A stretch of 64,000 bases of DNA, taken from Polaribacter sp. SA4-10. Lineage in GTDB: Bacteria; Bacteroidota; Bacteroidia; Flavobacteriales; Flavobacteriaceae. Positions 52,201 to 60,416 of the stretch are shown here, in pieces; positions within the stretch are counted from its first letter, which is position 1, and each line of letters begins with the position of its first letter. The stretch is taken from NCBI RefSeq assembly GCF_002163835.1, contig NZ_CP019331.1, positions 2,765,001 through 2,829,000 of the forward strand. The letters are read 5' to 3'. Both the position numbers and the translations under genes were made by a program. Below the pieces are notes generated by a model, which did not search any database, was not told the origin of the DNA, and saw only the letters and a list, made by a program, of their open reading frames with translations.

Positions 52201-53077
52201 TCTAGCTGTTTATGTTTGGGATAATTCTAAAAATTCGGAAGAAGGAGGTTACAAACCTTTGCTGGGTGAAGATTATATTCACCCCGGTCAAGGTTTTTTT
52301 GTAAGTGCAAATAATGAAAATCTAGACAATTTTACAATTTCAAGATCTTTGCAGCGGCATAATGTTTCTGGGTTGTTTTATAAATCGAATACTGATTCAT
52401 CTATTAAATTAATTATTTCGGACGGCAAAAAAAATAGAGCTACAGAAATAAATTATTCATTGGGTAAAACCACAAAGTTGGACCCAGCTTTTGATATTGG
52501 TACTTTTACGGGTGCTCCATCTTTATTAAGTATCTATACACATTTGGTTAATAACAGTAAAGGAGTGGATTTTGTAAGACAAGCTTTACCTAGAGATTTT
52601 GAAAATCTAATTGTTCCAATAGGTATAAATGCAGAAGCTGGAAAAGAAATTTCTTTTTCTGCTGAAAGCTTAAATTTACCCGCAGATATAAAAGTGTTTT
52701 TAGAAGATCGGGAGACAGGTGTTTTTTCGAGTTTAGGAGAAAATAATAGCAATTATAAAGTTATGCTTTCAAAAAGTTTAAAAGGTATTGGTAGATTCTA
52801 TTTGCATACTTCGAGGAGCTCTTTGAATTTAAGGAACGTAGTTTTACAAAATATAAGTGTCTACAAAATAAATAAAAATACTTTAAGAATTGTTGGTTTG
52901 CCAAATGGAAATTCCTTTTTTAAATTATTTACACTTTTAGGTAAAGAATTAATAAGTTTTTCCTTTGAGTCTAGTGGAGTAAAGGATGTTTTATTGCCAA
53001 GGTTGGCGGTGGGTGTGTATTTTATTCAAATTCAAACAAATAATGGATGGCTTCGTAAAAAAGTAATTCTTGAATAA
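49232..53077 (+). CDS. T9SS-exported WSVN/DUF5018-like multi-domain protein, 1281 residues
   Basis: Signal peptide to about residue 24 (ending INAQ), then the shared domain (DPNWSVNTANYQYSM, AAFVNGEIRGVAN), a DUF5018-like domain and two Ig-like segments (to about 430). Two carbohydrate-binding-like beta-sandwiches follow (about 435-765; VLNYDFEAWLNPFSLNSWS). Next is a WSGSIDSNWSNVSNWNS segment near 775, common in surface proteins of this group, and a region with LVGNPFPSYILVGD. The C terminus (about 1210-1281; RIVGLPNGNSFFKLF...VGVYFIQIQTNNG) is a T9SS type A-like sorting domain. It ends the four-gene cluster. Ligand unknown; an extracellular structural or binding role is inferred. Confidence 0.75.
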   Translation: MKTKISKFSFVVLIYFLIQTINAQDPNWSVNTANYQYSMTFTSFLNINGTILKDQEDKVAAFVNGEIRGVANIEYVASANKYVAYLSVYANTDLETINFKIYNSTADIVIDINKTESFKIDGSMGGVFQSYSIASPQLNENGVFNSFSFLGISALETAILSDKINIILPKNTDISSLTAVFETSTNSKVFVDQTIQTSGSVSRDFIAPIVYNVLSEDEATFTAYEILVSIDSSVAPTSVVISTTQILNTNLNPVTLDVVFSNVVSGLELTDFLLNNAVISSLSTLDSKSYKVDIIPLSEGAFSIQVPAEVVLDENNNLAEISNKLELVYDISKPIINNISVHSDAGLWWFIVTFSEYVLNVDSSDFELEGIASSGLSIASVEQISNTAYKIEIANSNTHVGVISVQLKSSTDILDDFGNSAIQTDFESYFLNNGALSNNALTKTKNYVLNYDFEAWLNPFSLNSWSIERGDETQNTYSQVSQEKSETRGSSSETALRYFVTTKSKGFLKTSLPIAADSDGRYFFGVWLKAVTVGDKISIGVNNNTQILTDIYTATNTNWNYVVKYFDANMADQITPVIIPETENVTFYIDDTSLKQGLAGSSIEWNAANGIVKAHTDFFETEADSGKTYVSISEEANVNNIHNGLKSLKVVTTSGASASNKGIVSFKSNTTVGNRFQHPELTKREYQTSVWVKSETIADVFYALNVDGVNMSSSKITLPVNTWIQVFSPVVSLDGSNASEIEMYPKLYFTTPNTNYYVDDFFLDWDAEGELNSVVWSGSIDSNWSNVSNWNSDLVLPSTNDNVYIPSGLINYPAIAENTSVSIKNLNIDGSLTAENGASLIVKEVSNGEITYSLKVNDTKWHLVSSPVVGETYDTAWVDNNLIDDSSSSNNNLAIASYINTIDLDGDWVYPTIGDSGDFNNGQGYSIKKDEITNSDISFTGAIKIEDFFTTIDKGFGDENKWNLVGNPFPSYILVGDLLALNLESLSNTHLAVYVWDNSKNSEEGGYKPLLGEDYIHPGQGFFVSANNENLDNFTISRSLQRHNVSGLFYKSNTDSSIKLIISDGKKNRATEINYSLGKTTKLDPAFDIGTFTGAPSLLSIYTHLVNNSKGVDFVRQALPRDFENLIVPIGINAEAGKEISFSAESLNLPADIKVFLEDRETGVFSSLGENNSNYKVMLSKSLKGIGRFYLHTSRSSLNLRNVVLQNISVYKINKNTLRIVGLPNGNSFFKLFTLLGKELISFSFESSGVKDVLLPRLAVGVYFIQIQTNNGWLRKKVILE

Positions 53078-53382
53078 AAAGGATAGATTTAAATTGATAG
53101 TTTAGGGAGATTATATTAGAAGTTCATATATAAATAAGTTTTAGTTAAAATATAGAAGGTTCTTGTTTTTTGAAAATTACTTGTTGTCAATAATCAATCA
53201 TAGTAATTTAATTCTTAAAAGGAGTATTCAATTATTATAAACAGACTAAAATGTTTTCTTTATTTAGAATTATTATAAATAATATTTTTCATCAAGATAA
53301 AAGTTAAATTATATCAAACATCACTATCAAAATCTTTAAATTTGCATGATTTTTTTTAGTTAACTAATATTTCAAATTGACT
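53078..53382. other. Intergenic region before the nqr operon
   Basis: 305 AT-rich bases. The only supported signal is TAAATTTG at 53337-53344 near the right end. I see no terminator after the surface-protein operon and no reading frame of note. Confidence 0.35.
53337..53344 (+). promoter_or_regulatory. -7 box of the nqr operon
   Basis: TAAATTTG is a full TAnnTTTG match, 38 bases before the nqrA ATG at 53383. No TTG is present at the expected -33 position. Confidence 0.6.
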
Positions 53383-54732
53383 ATGTCAAAAGACATTCGT
53401 ATTAAAAAAGGCTTAGATATTAAGCTGGTTGGTGAAGCAGAACATACTACAAAAGAGCTTTCTATTGGTAGTGTATATGCAATAAAGCCAGAAGATTTTC
53501 ACGGAATCATTCCTAAGTTAATTGCCAAAGAAGGCGCAGAAATAAAAGCAGGAGAACCACTTTTTTATTCAAAAAGTGATGAACGTATTTTATTTTCAAG
53601 TCCGGTTTCTGGTAAAGTAGTAGAGGTAATACGTGGAGCAAGAAGAAAAGTATTAGCAATGAAAATTGCTGCTGATGTAAAACAAGAGTATAAAGATTTT
53701 GGCAAGAAAGATGCAGGTAAAATGTCTGCAGAAGAAGTTAAAAATCATTTATTTGCTGCTGGTTGTTGGCCTTTTATAAAACAACGTCCTTATGATGTTG
53801 TTGCAAATCCAAATCAAGTTCCTAAAGCTATTTTTGTTTCAGGATATGCAAGTGCGCCTTTAGCCGCAGATTTAGATTACACCTTAAAAGGAAAAGAAGC
53901 GGAATTACAAGCTGCACTTTCTGCTGTTAGAAAATTAACAGTTGGAAAAGTTCATGTTTCAATTGCAAATAAAGCGATATCTCCTTTTGGTAACTTAAAC
54001 GGCATAGAAATTCATACAGTTTCTGGTCCTCATCCTGTTGGAAATGTTGGAACTCAAATCTCACAAGTGGCTCCTATTAATAAAGGAGAAGTTGTTTGGG
54101 TTATTGCACCTCAAGATTTAGTAATAATTGGAGAGTTACTCTTAACGGGTAAATTCAATGCTAAAAGAACAGTTGCTTTAACGGGGTCTAAGTTTAGTAA
54201 ACCACAATATGTTACTGCAATTGCTGGTGCAACTATTTCTGATGTTGTAAAAGGAAACCTAGATACTGCAAACACTAGAATTATTAGTGGTAATGTATTG
54301 TCTGGAAAAGAAGTGCAAGAAGATGCCTTTTTAGGATATTATGACAATCAAATAACGGCAATTCCAGAAGGAAATGATTATGAATTATTTGGATGGACAA
54401 AACCAATCTTTAATAAGGTTTCTACATCAAGAGCTTTAACATTTTCTTGGTTAACTCCAAATAAAAAGTACGATTTAAACACAAATACAAACGGAGAACA
54501 TAGAGCATTTGTTGTTACAGGTTCTTACGAAAATGTATTTCCTTTAGATATTTATCCAATGCAATTATTAAAAGCATTTATGATAAAAGATTTAGATGAA
54601 ATGGAAGCTTTAGGAGGTTACGAAGTAGCTCCAGAAGATTTTGCGTTAACAGAATTTATTTGTGTATCTAAACAACCACACCAGAAGATAATACGTGAAG
54701 GTTTAGACTTAATGAGAGAAGAATTAGGATAA
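53383..54732 (+). CDS. nqrA: Na+-translocating NADH:quinone reductase subunit A
   Basis: A 449-residue NqrA, the soluble cytosolic subunit implicated in quinone binding. It starts MSKDIRIKKGLDIKLVGEAE, the usual family start; a TTG two codons earlier is not needed. Family segments are VYAIKPEDFHGIIPKL, FSSPVSGKVVEVIRGARR, WPFIKQRPYDVVANP and GPHPVGNVGTQI. It heads six genes encoding the whole complex, which couples NADH oxidation to sodium export. A TAAATTTG box precedes it. Confidence 0.95.
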   Translation: MSKDIRIKKGLDIKLVGEAEHTTKELSIGSVYAIKPEDFHGIIPKLIAKEGAEIKAGEPLFYSKSDERILFSSPVSGKVVEVIRGARRKVLAMKIAADVKQEYKDFGKKDAGKMSAEEVKNHLFAAGCWPFIKQRPYDVVANPNQVPKAIFVSGYASAPLAADLDYTLKGKEAELQAALSAVRKLTVGKVHVSIANKAISPFGNLNGIEIHTVSGPHPVGNVGTQISQVAPINKGEVVWVIAPQDLVIIGELLLTGKFNAKRTVALTGSKFSKPQYVTAIAGATISDVVKGNLDTANTRIISGNVLSGKEVQEDAFLGYYDNQITAIPEGNDYELFGWTKPIFNKVSTSRALTFSWLTPNKKYDLNTNTNGEHRAFVVTGSYENVFPLDIYPMQLLKAFMIKDLDEMEALGGYEVAPEDFALTEFICVSKQPHQKIIREGLDLMREELG

Positions 54733-54736
54733 GGTT

Positions 54737-55936
54737 ATGAGCTTAAAACAAAACTTACATATTTTAAAAGAGAAATATAAAGGGACTAAAATGGCACCTG
54801 CATTTAATGCAATCCATACCTTTTTATATTTACCAAATGAAGTGACTCATGGAGGAACTCATATAAAAGCAGCAGATGATTTAAAGCGTACAATGAATAT
54901 TGTAATTATGGCTTTAGTTCCTTGTTTGTTGTTTGGAATGTTTAATGCCGGCTATCAACACTATGCCGCAATAGATGGTTCTTTAAGAGCAAATGTATTA
55001 GCGAACTTTTTGACGTTAGACAATCTGTGGATTGGAATTATAAAAGTATTACCACTAGTAATTGTTTCTTATGGAGTTGGTCTTGGAGTTGAATTTATTT
55101 TTGCTATCATAAAAGGACACGAAGTAGAAGAAGGCTACTTAGTAACTGGTATGTTAGTTCCATTAATTGTACCTATTGATACACCGTTATGGATGTTAGC
55201 AGTTGCCGTAGTATTTGGTGTTGTAATTGGTAAAGAAGTATTTGGTGGTACTGGAATGAACATTTTAAACCCTGCTTTAACAATTAGAGCATTTTTATTC
55301 TTTGCATATCCAACGTGGATGTCTGGGGATAAAGTTTGGGTCTATGATGCCGTAAACAGAACAGGAACTGCAGATGCAATTTCTGGTGAAACTATCTTAG
55401 GAAGTTATGCTCAAAACCAAGAAGTAATTTATTCTAATTGGGATAAATTTGCAGGGTTCATACCTGGCTCTGTAGGGGAAACGTCAACATTGCTGATTTT
55501 AGTAGGCGCTGCCATTTTAATCTTTACAAAAATAGGAAGCTGGAGAATTATCGTTTCTACTTTTTTAGGAGCCGCAGCAATGGGAATCATCTTTAATCAA
55601 ATTGTAGCAGCAGATATTATTACAGAATCTAGTAAGTTTTACGGATTAATGAACACTGTTTGGTACGAACACTTAATGATTGGAGGTTTGGCTTTTGGAG
55701 CTGTATTTATGGCTACAGATCCAGTAACAGGTTCGCAAACAAATAAAGGGAAGTGGATGTACGGTTTCTTAATTGGTTTTATATCTATTATGATTCGTGT
55801 ATTTAATCCAGCTTATCCAGAAGGCGTATTTTTAGCAATTTTATTGATGAATGTATTTGCCCCAACAATAGACCACTATGTGGTTAAAGGAAACATAAAC
55901 AAAAGATTAAAACGTGCTAAAGTTAAAACTGCCTAA
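54737..55936 (+). CDS. nqrB: Na+-translocating NADH:quinone reductase subunit B
   Basis: A 399-residue membrane subunit with about nine to ten helices. The covalent FMN site is the Thr in PGSVGETSTLLIL near residue 249, and a conserved ATDPVTGS stretch lies near 330. Riboflavin and sodium passage are attributed to this subunit in Vibrio. It starts four bases after nqrA and ends two bases before nqrC. FMN attachment needs an ApbE-type flavin transferase, which is not in this window. Confidence 0.95.
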   Translation: MSLKQNLHILKEKYKGTKMAPAFNAIHTFLYLPNEVTHGGTHIKAADDLKRTMNIVIMALVPCLLFGMFNAGYQHYAAIDGSLRANVLANFLTLDNLWIGIIKVLPLVIVSYGVGLGVEFIFAIIKGHEVEEGYLVTGMLVPLIVPIDTPLWMLAVAVVFGVVIGKEVFGGTGMNILNPALTIRAFLFFAYPTWMSGDKVWVYDAVNRTGTADAISGETILGSYAQNQEVIYSNWDKFAGFIPGSVGETSTLLILVGAAILIFTKIGSWRIIVSTFLGAAAMGIIFNQIVAADIITESSKFYGLMNTVWYEHLMIGGLAFGAVFMATDPVTGSQTNKGKWMYGFLIGFISIMIRVFNPAYPEGVFLAILLMNVFAPTIDHYVVKGNINKRLKRAKVKTA

Positions 55937-55938
55937 TT

Positions 55939-56685
55939 ATGAGTAAGAGAACAGATAGTAACAGTTATACAATGATTTTCGCCATAATTATGGTGTTAGT
56001 TGTAGGTTCTTTATTAGCTTTTATGGCATCGTCTTTAAAGCCAAATATTGACGAGAATAAAAGAATAGAGAAACAACAGAATATTTTGTATGCAATGGGC
56101 ATAAACGAAAATGAAGGAACAAGTGCAAACTTTGTTTCTACAGATGTTGCCGGAGCAGAGTTTGCAAAATATATTAAAAAGCAATTGGTTATTCAAGGTG
56201 ATAAAGTTACCGAAAATGACAACGCTTATTTAATTGAGGTTAAAAAAGAACAAACTTCAGCAAAAGCTGGAAATCAAAGAAGATTGCCTTTGTTTGTTGG
56301 TGAAAAAGATGGGAAAACATTTTATGTAGCGCCAATTAGAGGAAAAGGTCTTTGGGATGCCATTTGGGGATATGTTGCTTTAGATGAAAACATGATTGTT
56401 CTAGGAGCCTATTTTGATCATAAAGGAGAAACTCCTGGTTTAGGAGCAAACATAAAACAACGTTATTTTATGGATGATTTCATTGGAGAACATTTAATGT
56501 CTGATACTGGAGTTTTTAAAGGAATTACAGTTGCCAAAGGAAATAACGATCCAAAGAACGAAGATAAAACAGATTACGAAGTAGATGCAATTGCTGGTGC
56601 AACAATCACTGGTGATGGTGTTTCTGCCATGATTAAAAAAGATTTGGCAATGTATGTACCTTATTTTAAAACATTAAAAAAATAA
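55939..56685 (+). CDS. nqrC: Na+-translocating NADH:quinone reductase subunit C
   Basis: A 248-residue subunit with one N-terminal membrane anchor (about 12-32) and a periplasmic FMN-binding domain. The FMN acceptor Thr is in AGATITGDGVSAM near residue 225, preceded by GLGANIKQRYFMDDF. It contains RGKGLWDAIWGYVALDENM, typical of the family. It lies between nqrB and nqrD with gaps of two and three bases. Confidence 0.94.
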   Translation: MSKRTDSNSYTMIFAIIMVLVVGSLLAFMASSLKPNIDENKRIEKQQNILYAMGINENEGTSANFVSTDVAGAEFAKYIKKQLVIQGDKVTENDNAYLIEVKKEQTSAKAGNQRRLPLFVGEKDGKTFYVAPIRGKGLWDAIWGYVALDENMIVLGAYFDHKGETPGLGANIKQRYFMDDFIGEHLMSDTGVFKGITVAKGNNDPKNEDKTDYEVDAIAGATITGDGVSAMIKKDLAMYVPYFKTLKK

Positions 56686-56688
56686 TTT

Positions 56689-57342
56689 ATGGGACTTTTA
56701 TCAAAAAAAGACGCAAAATTAATTACAGATCCATTAGCGGATAATAACCCAATAACAATTCAAGTATTAGGTATTTGTTCTGCATTGGCAATTACGGCAG
56801 AACTAAAAGCGTCTATTGTAATGGCAATTTCTGTGCTATTCGTGCTAGGTTTAGGAAACGTAGTCATCTCTTTAATGAGAAATATTATACCTTCAAAAAT
56901 TAGAATTATTGTGCAACTAATTGTTGTTGCAACATTGGTAATTATTGTGGATTTAGTGCTAAAGGCATTTGCATACGAACTGAGTAAGACATTGTCAGTT
57001 TTTGTTGGGCTAATTATTACAAACTGTATTATTATGGGGCGTTTTGAAGCTTTTGCTTTAGGGAATGGACCTTGGAGATCTTTCTTAGACGGCATTGGAA
57101 ATGCTGTAGGATATGGTGTGATTTTAATAATAGTAGGTTTCTTTAGAGAACTTTTAGGAGCAGGAACTTTGTTAGGATTCCCAGTATTAGGAAATCCTAT
57201 TCCAGGAGAATTATCAGGTTTATACGCATATGGATATGAAAATAACGGATTTATGTTATTATCACCAATGGCTTTAATTGTGGTTGGAATTCTTATCTGG
57301 ATACAACGTAGTAGAAATACATCATTAATAGAAGAAAACTAA
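56689..57342 (+). CDS. nqrD: Na+-translocating NADH:quinone reductase subunit D
   Basis: A 217-residue integral membrane subunit with six helices. The family stretches GICSALAITAELKASIVMA (helix 1), IITNCIIMGRFEAFAL (with a conserved Cys) and FFRELLGAGTLLG are present. NqrD and NqrE are related to each other and together hold an iron centre between their paired Cys residues. A 73-bp gap with a heptamer repeat separates it from nqrE; the other gaps in the operon are 2-8 bp. Confidence 0.95.
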   Translation: MGLLSKKDAKLITDPLADNNPITIQVLGICSALAITAELKASIVMAISVLFVLGLGNVVISLMRNIIPSKIRIIVQLIVVATLVIIVDLVLKAFAYELSKTLSVFVGLIITNCIIMGRFEAFALGNGPWRSFLDGIGNAVGYGVILIIVGFFRELLGAGTLLGFPVLGNPIPGELSGLYAYGYENNGFMLLSPMALIVVGILIWIQRSRNTSLIEEN

Positions 57343-57377
57343 AATTAGTAAACAGTTAGCAGTCTCAATACGTAATT

Positions 57378-57408
57378 ACTGAACACTGAAAACTGAATAC
57401 TGAATACT
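57378..57408 (+). repeat. Heptamer tandem repeat between nqrD and nqrE
   Basis: Four copies of ACTGAA(C/A/T) plus a partial fifth (ACT), preceded by AACAGTTAGCAGTCTC. It fills most of the only sizeable gap in the nqr operon and ends seven bases before the nqrE ATG. Confidence 0.75.
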
Positions 57409-57415
57409 AAAAAAT

Positions 57416-58141
57416 ATGGAACATATAGAATTATTTTTCAAATCGATATTTATAGACAACATGGTCTTTGCCACTTTCTTAGGAATGTGTTCATACCTTG
57501 CTGTATCTAAAAAAGTAGCTACTGCAGTAGGTTTAGGAGCTGCCGTAATTTTTGTATTGGCAGTAACGGTGCCTTTAAACTGGTTATTAGATCAATATAT
57601 TTTACAAGAAGGCGCATTAAAATGGTTGGGTGCAGAATATGCAGAATACGATTTAAGTTTCTTATCATTTATCATGTTTATTGCAACGATTGCAACAATG
57701 GTACAATTGGTAGAGATTATTGTTGAAAAATTTTCACCTTCATTATACAACTCATTAGGTATTTTCTTGCCGTTAATTGCTGTAAACTGTGCCATTTTAG
57801 GTGGAAGTTTATTTATGCAGTCTCGTGAGATTCCTACTTTAGGCTTATCATTAACCTACGGAGTTGGTTCTGGAATTGGATGGTTTTTAGCAATCTTAGC
57901 GATTGCTGCAATTCGTGAGAAAATCAGATATTCAAATGTACCTCCTGCCTTAAGAGGTTTAGGTATTACATTTATTATTACGGGATTAATGGCTATTGGT
58001 TTTATGAGTTTTGGTGGAATGTTAACAGGTGGTGATGAAGAAACGAAAGAAGAAAAACCAACTATTGAAGCTCGTATAGAGAAAGTAGAAGTGAAAAAAG
58101 AAGCTAAAGAAATTGTAGCTGAAAATACAAATATAAACTAG
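57416..58141 (+). CDS. nqrE: Na+-translocating NADH:quinone reductase subunit E
   Basis: A 241-residue membrane subunit with six helices. The conserved [14 protein letters not shown] (Cys in helix 1) and [18 protein letters not shown] (Cys in helix 4) match the iron-binding half contributed by NqrE. A charged C-terminal tail of about 35 residues ([21 protein letters not shown]) extends beyond the usual end of the family and looks like a lysine/glutamate-rich linker. It follows the repeat-bearing gap after nqrD and precedes nqrF by eight bases. Confidence 0.94.
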   Translation: MEHIELFFKSIFIDNMVFATFLGMCSYLAVSKKVATAVGLGAAVIFVLAVTVPLNWLLDQYILQEGALKWLGAEYAEYDLSFLSFIMFIATIATMVQLVEIIVEKFSPSLYNSLGIFLPLIAVNCAILGGSLFMQSREIPTLGLSLTYGVGSGIGWFLAILAIAAIREKIRYSNVPPALRGLGITFIITGLMAIGFMSFGGMLTGGDEETKEEKPTIEARIEKVEVKKEAKEIVAENTNIN

Positions 58142-58149
58142 AGAGAGGA

Positions 58150-59460
58150 ATGATATTAGCAGCAGGTACAACAGGAACCATAATTGCAACAGTAGCAGCT
58201 TTTTTATTAGTAACACTGTTATTAGTAACATTATTATTATTAGTTAAACAAAAACTATCTCCTTCAGGTCCAGTAACTATTACGATCAACGGAGAAAAGA
58301 AAATAACAGTGGGTTCTGGTAGCACACTTTTAACAACATTAGGAAGCGAAAAAATATTTTTACCATCGGCTTGTGGTGGTGGTGGATCTTGTGTACAATG
58401 TGAATGCCACGTTTTAGAAGGTGGAGGAGAAGCATTGCCTACAGAAACACCTCACTTTACAAAGAAGGAGTTAAAAACAGGGATTCGTTTAGCATGTCAG
58501 GTAAAAGTGAAGCAAGACATGAACATTACAATTCCAGAAGAAGTATTCGGAATTAAGAAATGGGATGCAGTAGTTGTTAGAAATTACAATGTGGCCTCAT
58601 TTATTAAGGAATTTGTTGTTGAAATTCCTGCAGATATGGGTTATAAAGCGGGTGGATATATTCAAATTGAAATACCTCCTTGTGAAGTTAAGTTTGCAGA
58701 TATTGATATTACAGCACATCCAGAAGAGCATGATACTCCAGATAAATTTATAGCTGAATGGGAAAAGTTTAAACTTAGACCATTAGTAATGAAAAATACG
58801 GAGACTGTAGAACGTGCTTATTCTATGGCTTCTTACCCGGCAGAGGGAAGAGAAATTATGCTAAATGTACGTATTGCGACCCCTCCTTTTGATAGAGCAA
58901 AAGGTGGATGGATGGATGTAAATCCAGGTGTTGCTTCTTCTTATATTTTCGGATTGAAAAAAGGAGATAAATGTGTAATTTCTGGTCCTTATGGAGAATT
59001 CTTTATAAACGAATCTGATTCAGAAATGTTATATGTTGGTGGTGGAGCAGGTATGGCGCCAATGCGTTCTCACTTGTATCACTTATTCAGAACATTAAAA
59101 ACGGGTAGAAAAGTTACTTATTGGTATGGAGGACGTTCTAAAGCAGAATTATTTTATATCGAACACTTTAGAGCTTTAGAAAAAGATTTTCCAAACTTTA
59201 AGTTCTTTATAGCATTATCGGATCCTTTAGAAGCTGATAACTGGACTAAGAAAACTGATATTAATGATGAAGCTGGAGATGGTTTTATAGGTTTTATTCA
59301 CAATTGTGTAATTGAAAACTACTTAAATCATCATGAATCGCCAGAAGACTTAGAATTGTATTTCTGTGGACCACCATTAATGAACAACGCTGTTCAGAAA
59401 ATGGGTGAAGATTTTGGTCTTGCTGATGAGAACATTCGTTTTGATGATTTTGGAGGGTAA
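58150..59460 (+). CDS. nqrF: Na+-translocating NADH:quinone reductase subunit F
   Basis: A 436-residue subunit that accepts electrons from NADH. It has an N-terminal membrane helix (about 7-30), a ferredoxin-like [2Fe-2S] domain (SACGGGGSCVQCECHV near 73-89, fourth Cys in RLACQVKV near 118), an FAD domain with RAYSMAS near 220, and an NADH domain with GGGAGMAPMRSH near 298 and FCGPPLMNNAV near the C terminus. It ends with the family's RFDDFGG. A terminator follows about 20 bases after the stop. Confidence 0.96.
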   Translation: MILAAGTTGTIIATVAAFLLVTLLLVTLLLLVKQKLSPSGPVTITINGEKKITVGSGSTLLTTLGSEKIFLPSACGGGGSCVQCECHVLEGGGEALPTETPHFTKKELKTGIRLACQVKVKQDMNITIPEEVFGIKKWDAVVVRNYNVASFIKEFVVEIPADMGYKAGGYIQIEIPPCEVKFADIDITAHPEEHDTPDKFIAEWEKFKLRPLVMKNTETVERAYSMASYPAEGREIMLNVRIATPPFDRAKGGWMDVNPGVASSYIFGLKKGDKCVISGPYGEFFINESDSEMLYVGGGAGMAPMRSHLYHLFRTLKTGRKVTYWYGGRSKAELFYIEHFRALEKDFPNFKFFIALSDPLEADNWTKKTDINDEAGDGFIGFIHNCVIENYLNHHESPEDLELYFCGPPLMNNAVQKMGEDFGLADENIRFDDFGG

Positions 59461-59481
59461 GCTTTCAATTAAAAATAGTAG

Positions 59482-59513
59482 AAAAACCGATTCAGAAATG
59501 AATCGGTTTTTTT
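59482..59513 (+). terminator. Terminator of the nqr operon
   Basis: Perfect 12-bp arms (59482-59493 and 59500-59511, core ACCGATTC/GAATCGGT), a 6-nt loop and a T-run. Confidence 0.87.
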
Positions 59514-60126
59514 ATTTATGTAATTACCATTATGTATCTTAATTTCTATATTGAACGTAAAAAATTAATAGCAAAGGTTTTTTACTAATTAACCTTTCTA
59601 TTAAACACCGTTTATTTTTTGATTTACGTGCTTTTCTTCTTTTATTAATTCGTAATCTCGTGCCAAAGTGGAATTCTATTTTCCTATTATTACTTAACTA
59701 AAATTATTGTTTCACTCCATTTCTGGTCATTATTAACACAAATTTCTGAAATCATTTTAAGTGATAAGGGCCCGTGTTCATATCCATCTAATTCTATTTG
59801 TCTTTCAAGATAATACGTTAACTTGTTATATGAATTGTTTTTAGAATCAGCACTTTCTATAACTTCTATTCTATTCGTTTTTTTTCTAGCGATTTTATAT
59901 AACTAGTTTATATATTATTAGAATACTTGTCTTGTGCTTTGTAAACTTTGTTGTTCTAATTGTTGTTTATTCAGTAGTTATGTAGGTATGAGATTCCTTA
60001 TATAAGTCCTATAATTAATAATATAATTTTATTATCAATTAATAGTTTTGGAGATGGAGCGCAGTTGGTAGTTCAGTAAAAGCCATTTCTATATTCATTC
60101 CTTAATTTAAAAATAGTATTTATTTC
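59514..60126. other. Gene-poor, decayed region
   Basis: About 610 bp without an intact gene. It contains the - strand coding fragment at 59690-59902. Just upstream on the same strand is a second short open stretch reading KQQLEQQSLQSTRQVF before a stop (about 59917-59967), in another frame. Both look like remains of older genes. Confidence 0.4.
59690..59902 (-). pseudogene. Coding fragment without a start, probably a gene remnant
   Basis: An open - strand stretch of 70 codons ends at TAA (59690-59692) and is bounded upstream by a TAG (59903-59905). It contains no ATG until about 20 residues before its end. The translation looks protein-like rather than random ([20 protein letters not shown], then [17 protein letters not shown]). 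I do not recognise the family. A frameshifted or deleted 3' end of a larger gene is the most likely reading. Confidence 0.45.
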
Positions 60127-60271
60127 TACCAGTAATACGTTTTAAAAAGCTTACAAAAATGAGTTTAGTGTTGTGGGGACGCTACTAAGAATTACAATTA
60201 AAGATAAAAAATAAAAAATCTTTAATAAATCATTTATATGTAAGCCGTTATCTATTCTATTCAATTATTTA
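60127..60271. repeat. 145-bp tandem duplication, first unit
   Basis: Starts TACCAGTAATACGTTTTAAA and is nearly identical to the unit at 60272. The unit contains imperfect inverted arms (GCTTACA...AAATGA...TTTA on the left; the same on the right in reverse) and an AAAGAT...ATCTTT hairpin. Its right end on the - strand reads as the last codons I-I-E-stop, matching the end of the T9SS gene beyond the second unit. Confidence 0.85.
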
Positions 60272-60416
60272 TACCAGTAATACGTTTTAAAAAGCTTACA
60301 AAAATGAGTTTAGTGTTGTGGGGGCTCTACTAGGAATTACAATTAAAGATAAAAAAATAAAAAATCTTTAATAAATCATTTATATGTAAGCCGTTATCTC
60401 TTTTTATTCAATTATT
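60272..60416. repeat. 145-bp tandem duplication, second unit
   Basis: Differs from the first unit by a few substitutions (GGGGACGCTACTAAG versus GGGGGCTCTACTAGG) and one extra A. It covers the 3' untranslated region and the last codons of the - strand gene ending at 60404. Confidence 0.85.

Noticed and set aside
53377..53382. TTG start for nqrA two codons upstream
   Set aside because: The ATG at 53383 gives the family's normal N terminus.
60050..60090. tRNA-like string GAGCGCAGTTGGTAGTTCAG
   Set aside because: It resembles D-arm sequence, but no acceptor stem, anticodon arm or T-loop (GTTCGAATC) follows at the right distance.
60127..60416. Possible integron attC sites
   Set aside because: The units have imperfect inverted arms and a GTTATCT end, but this does not fit the GTTRRRY core, no matching RYYYAAC partner is present, and no integrase is seen.
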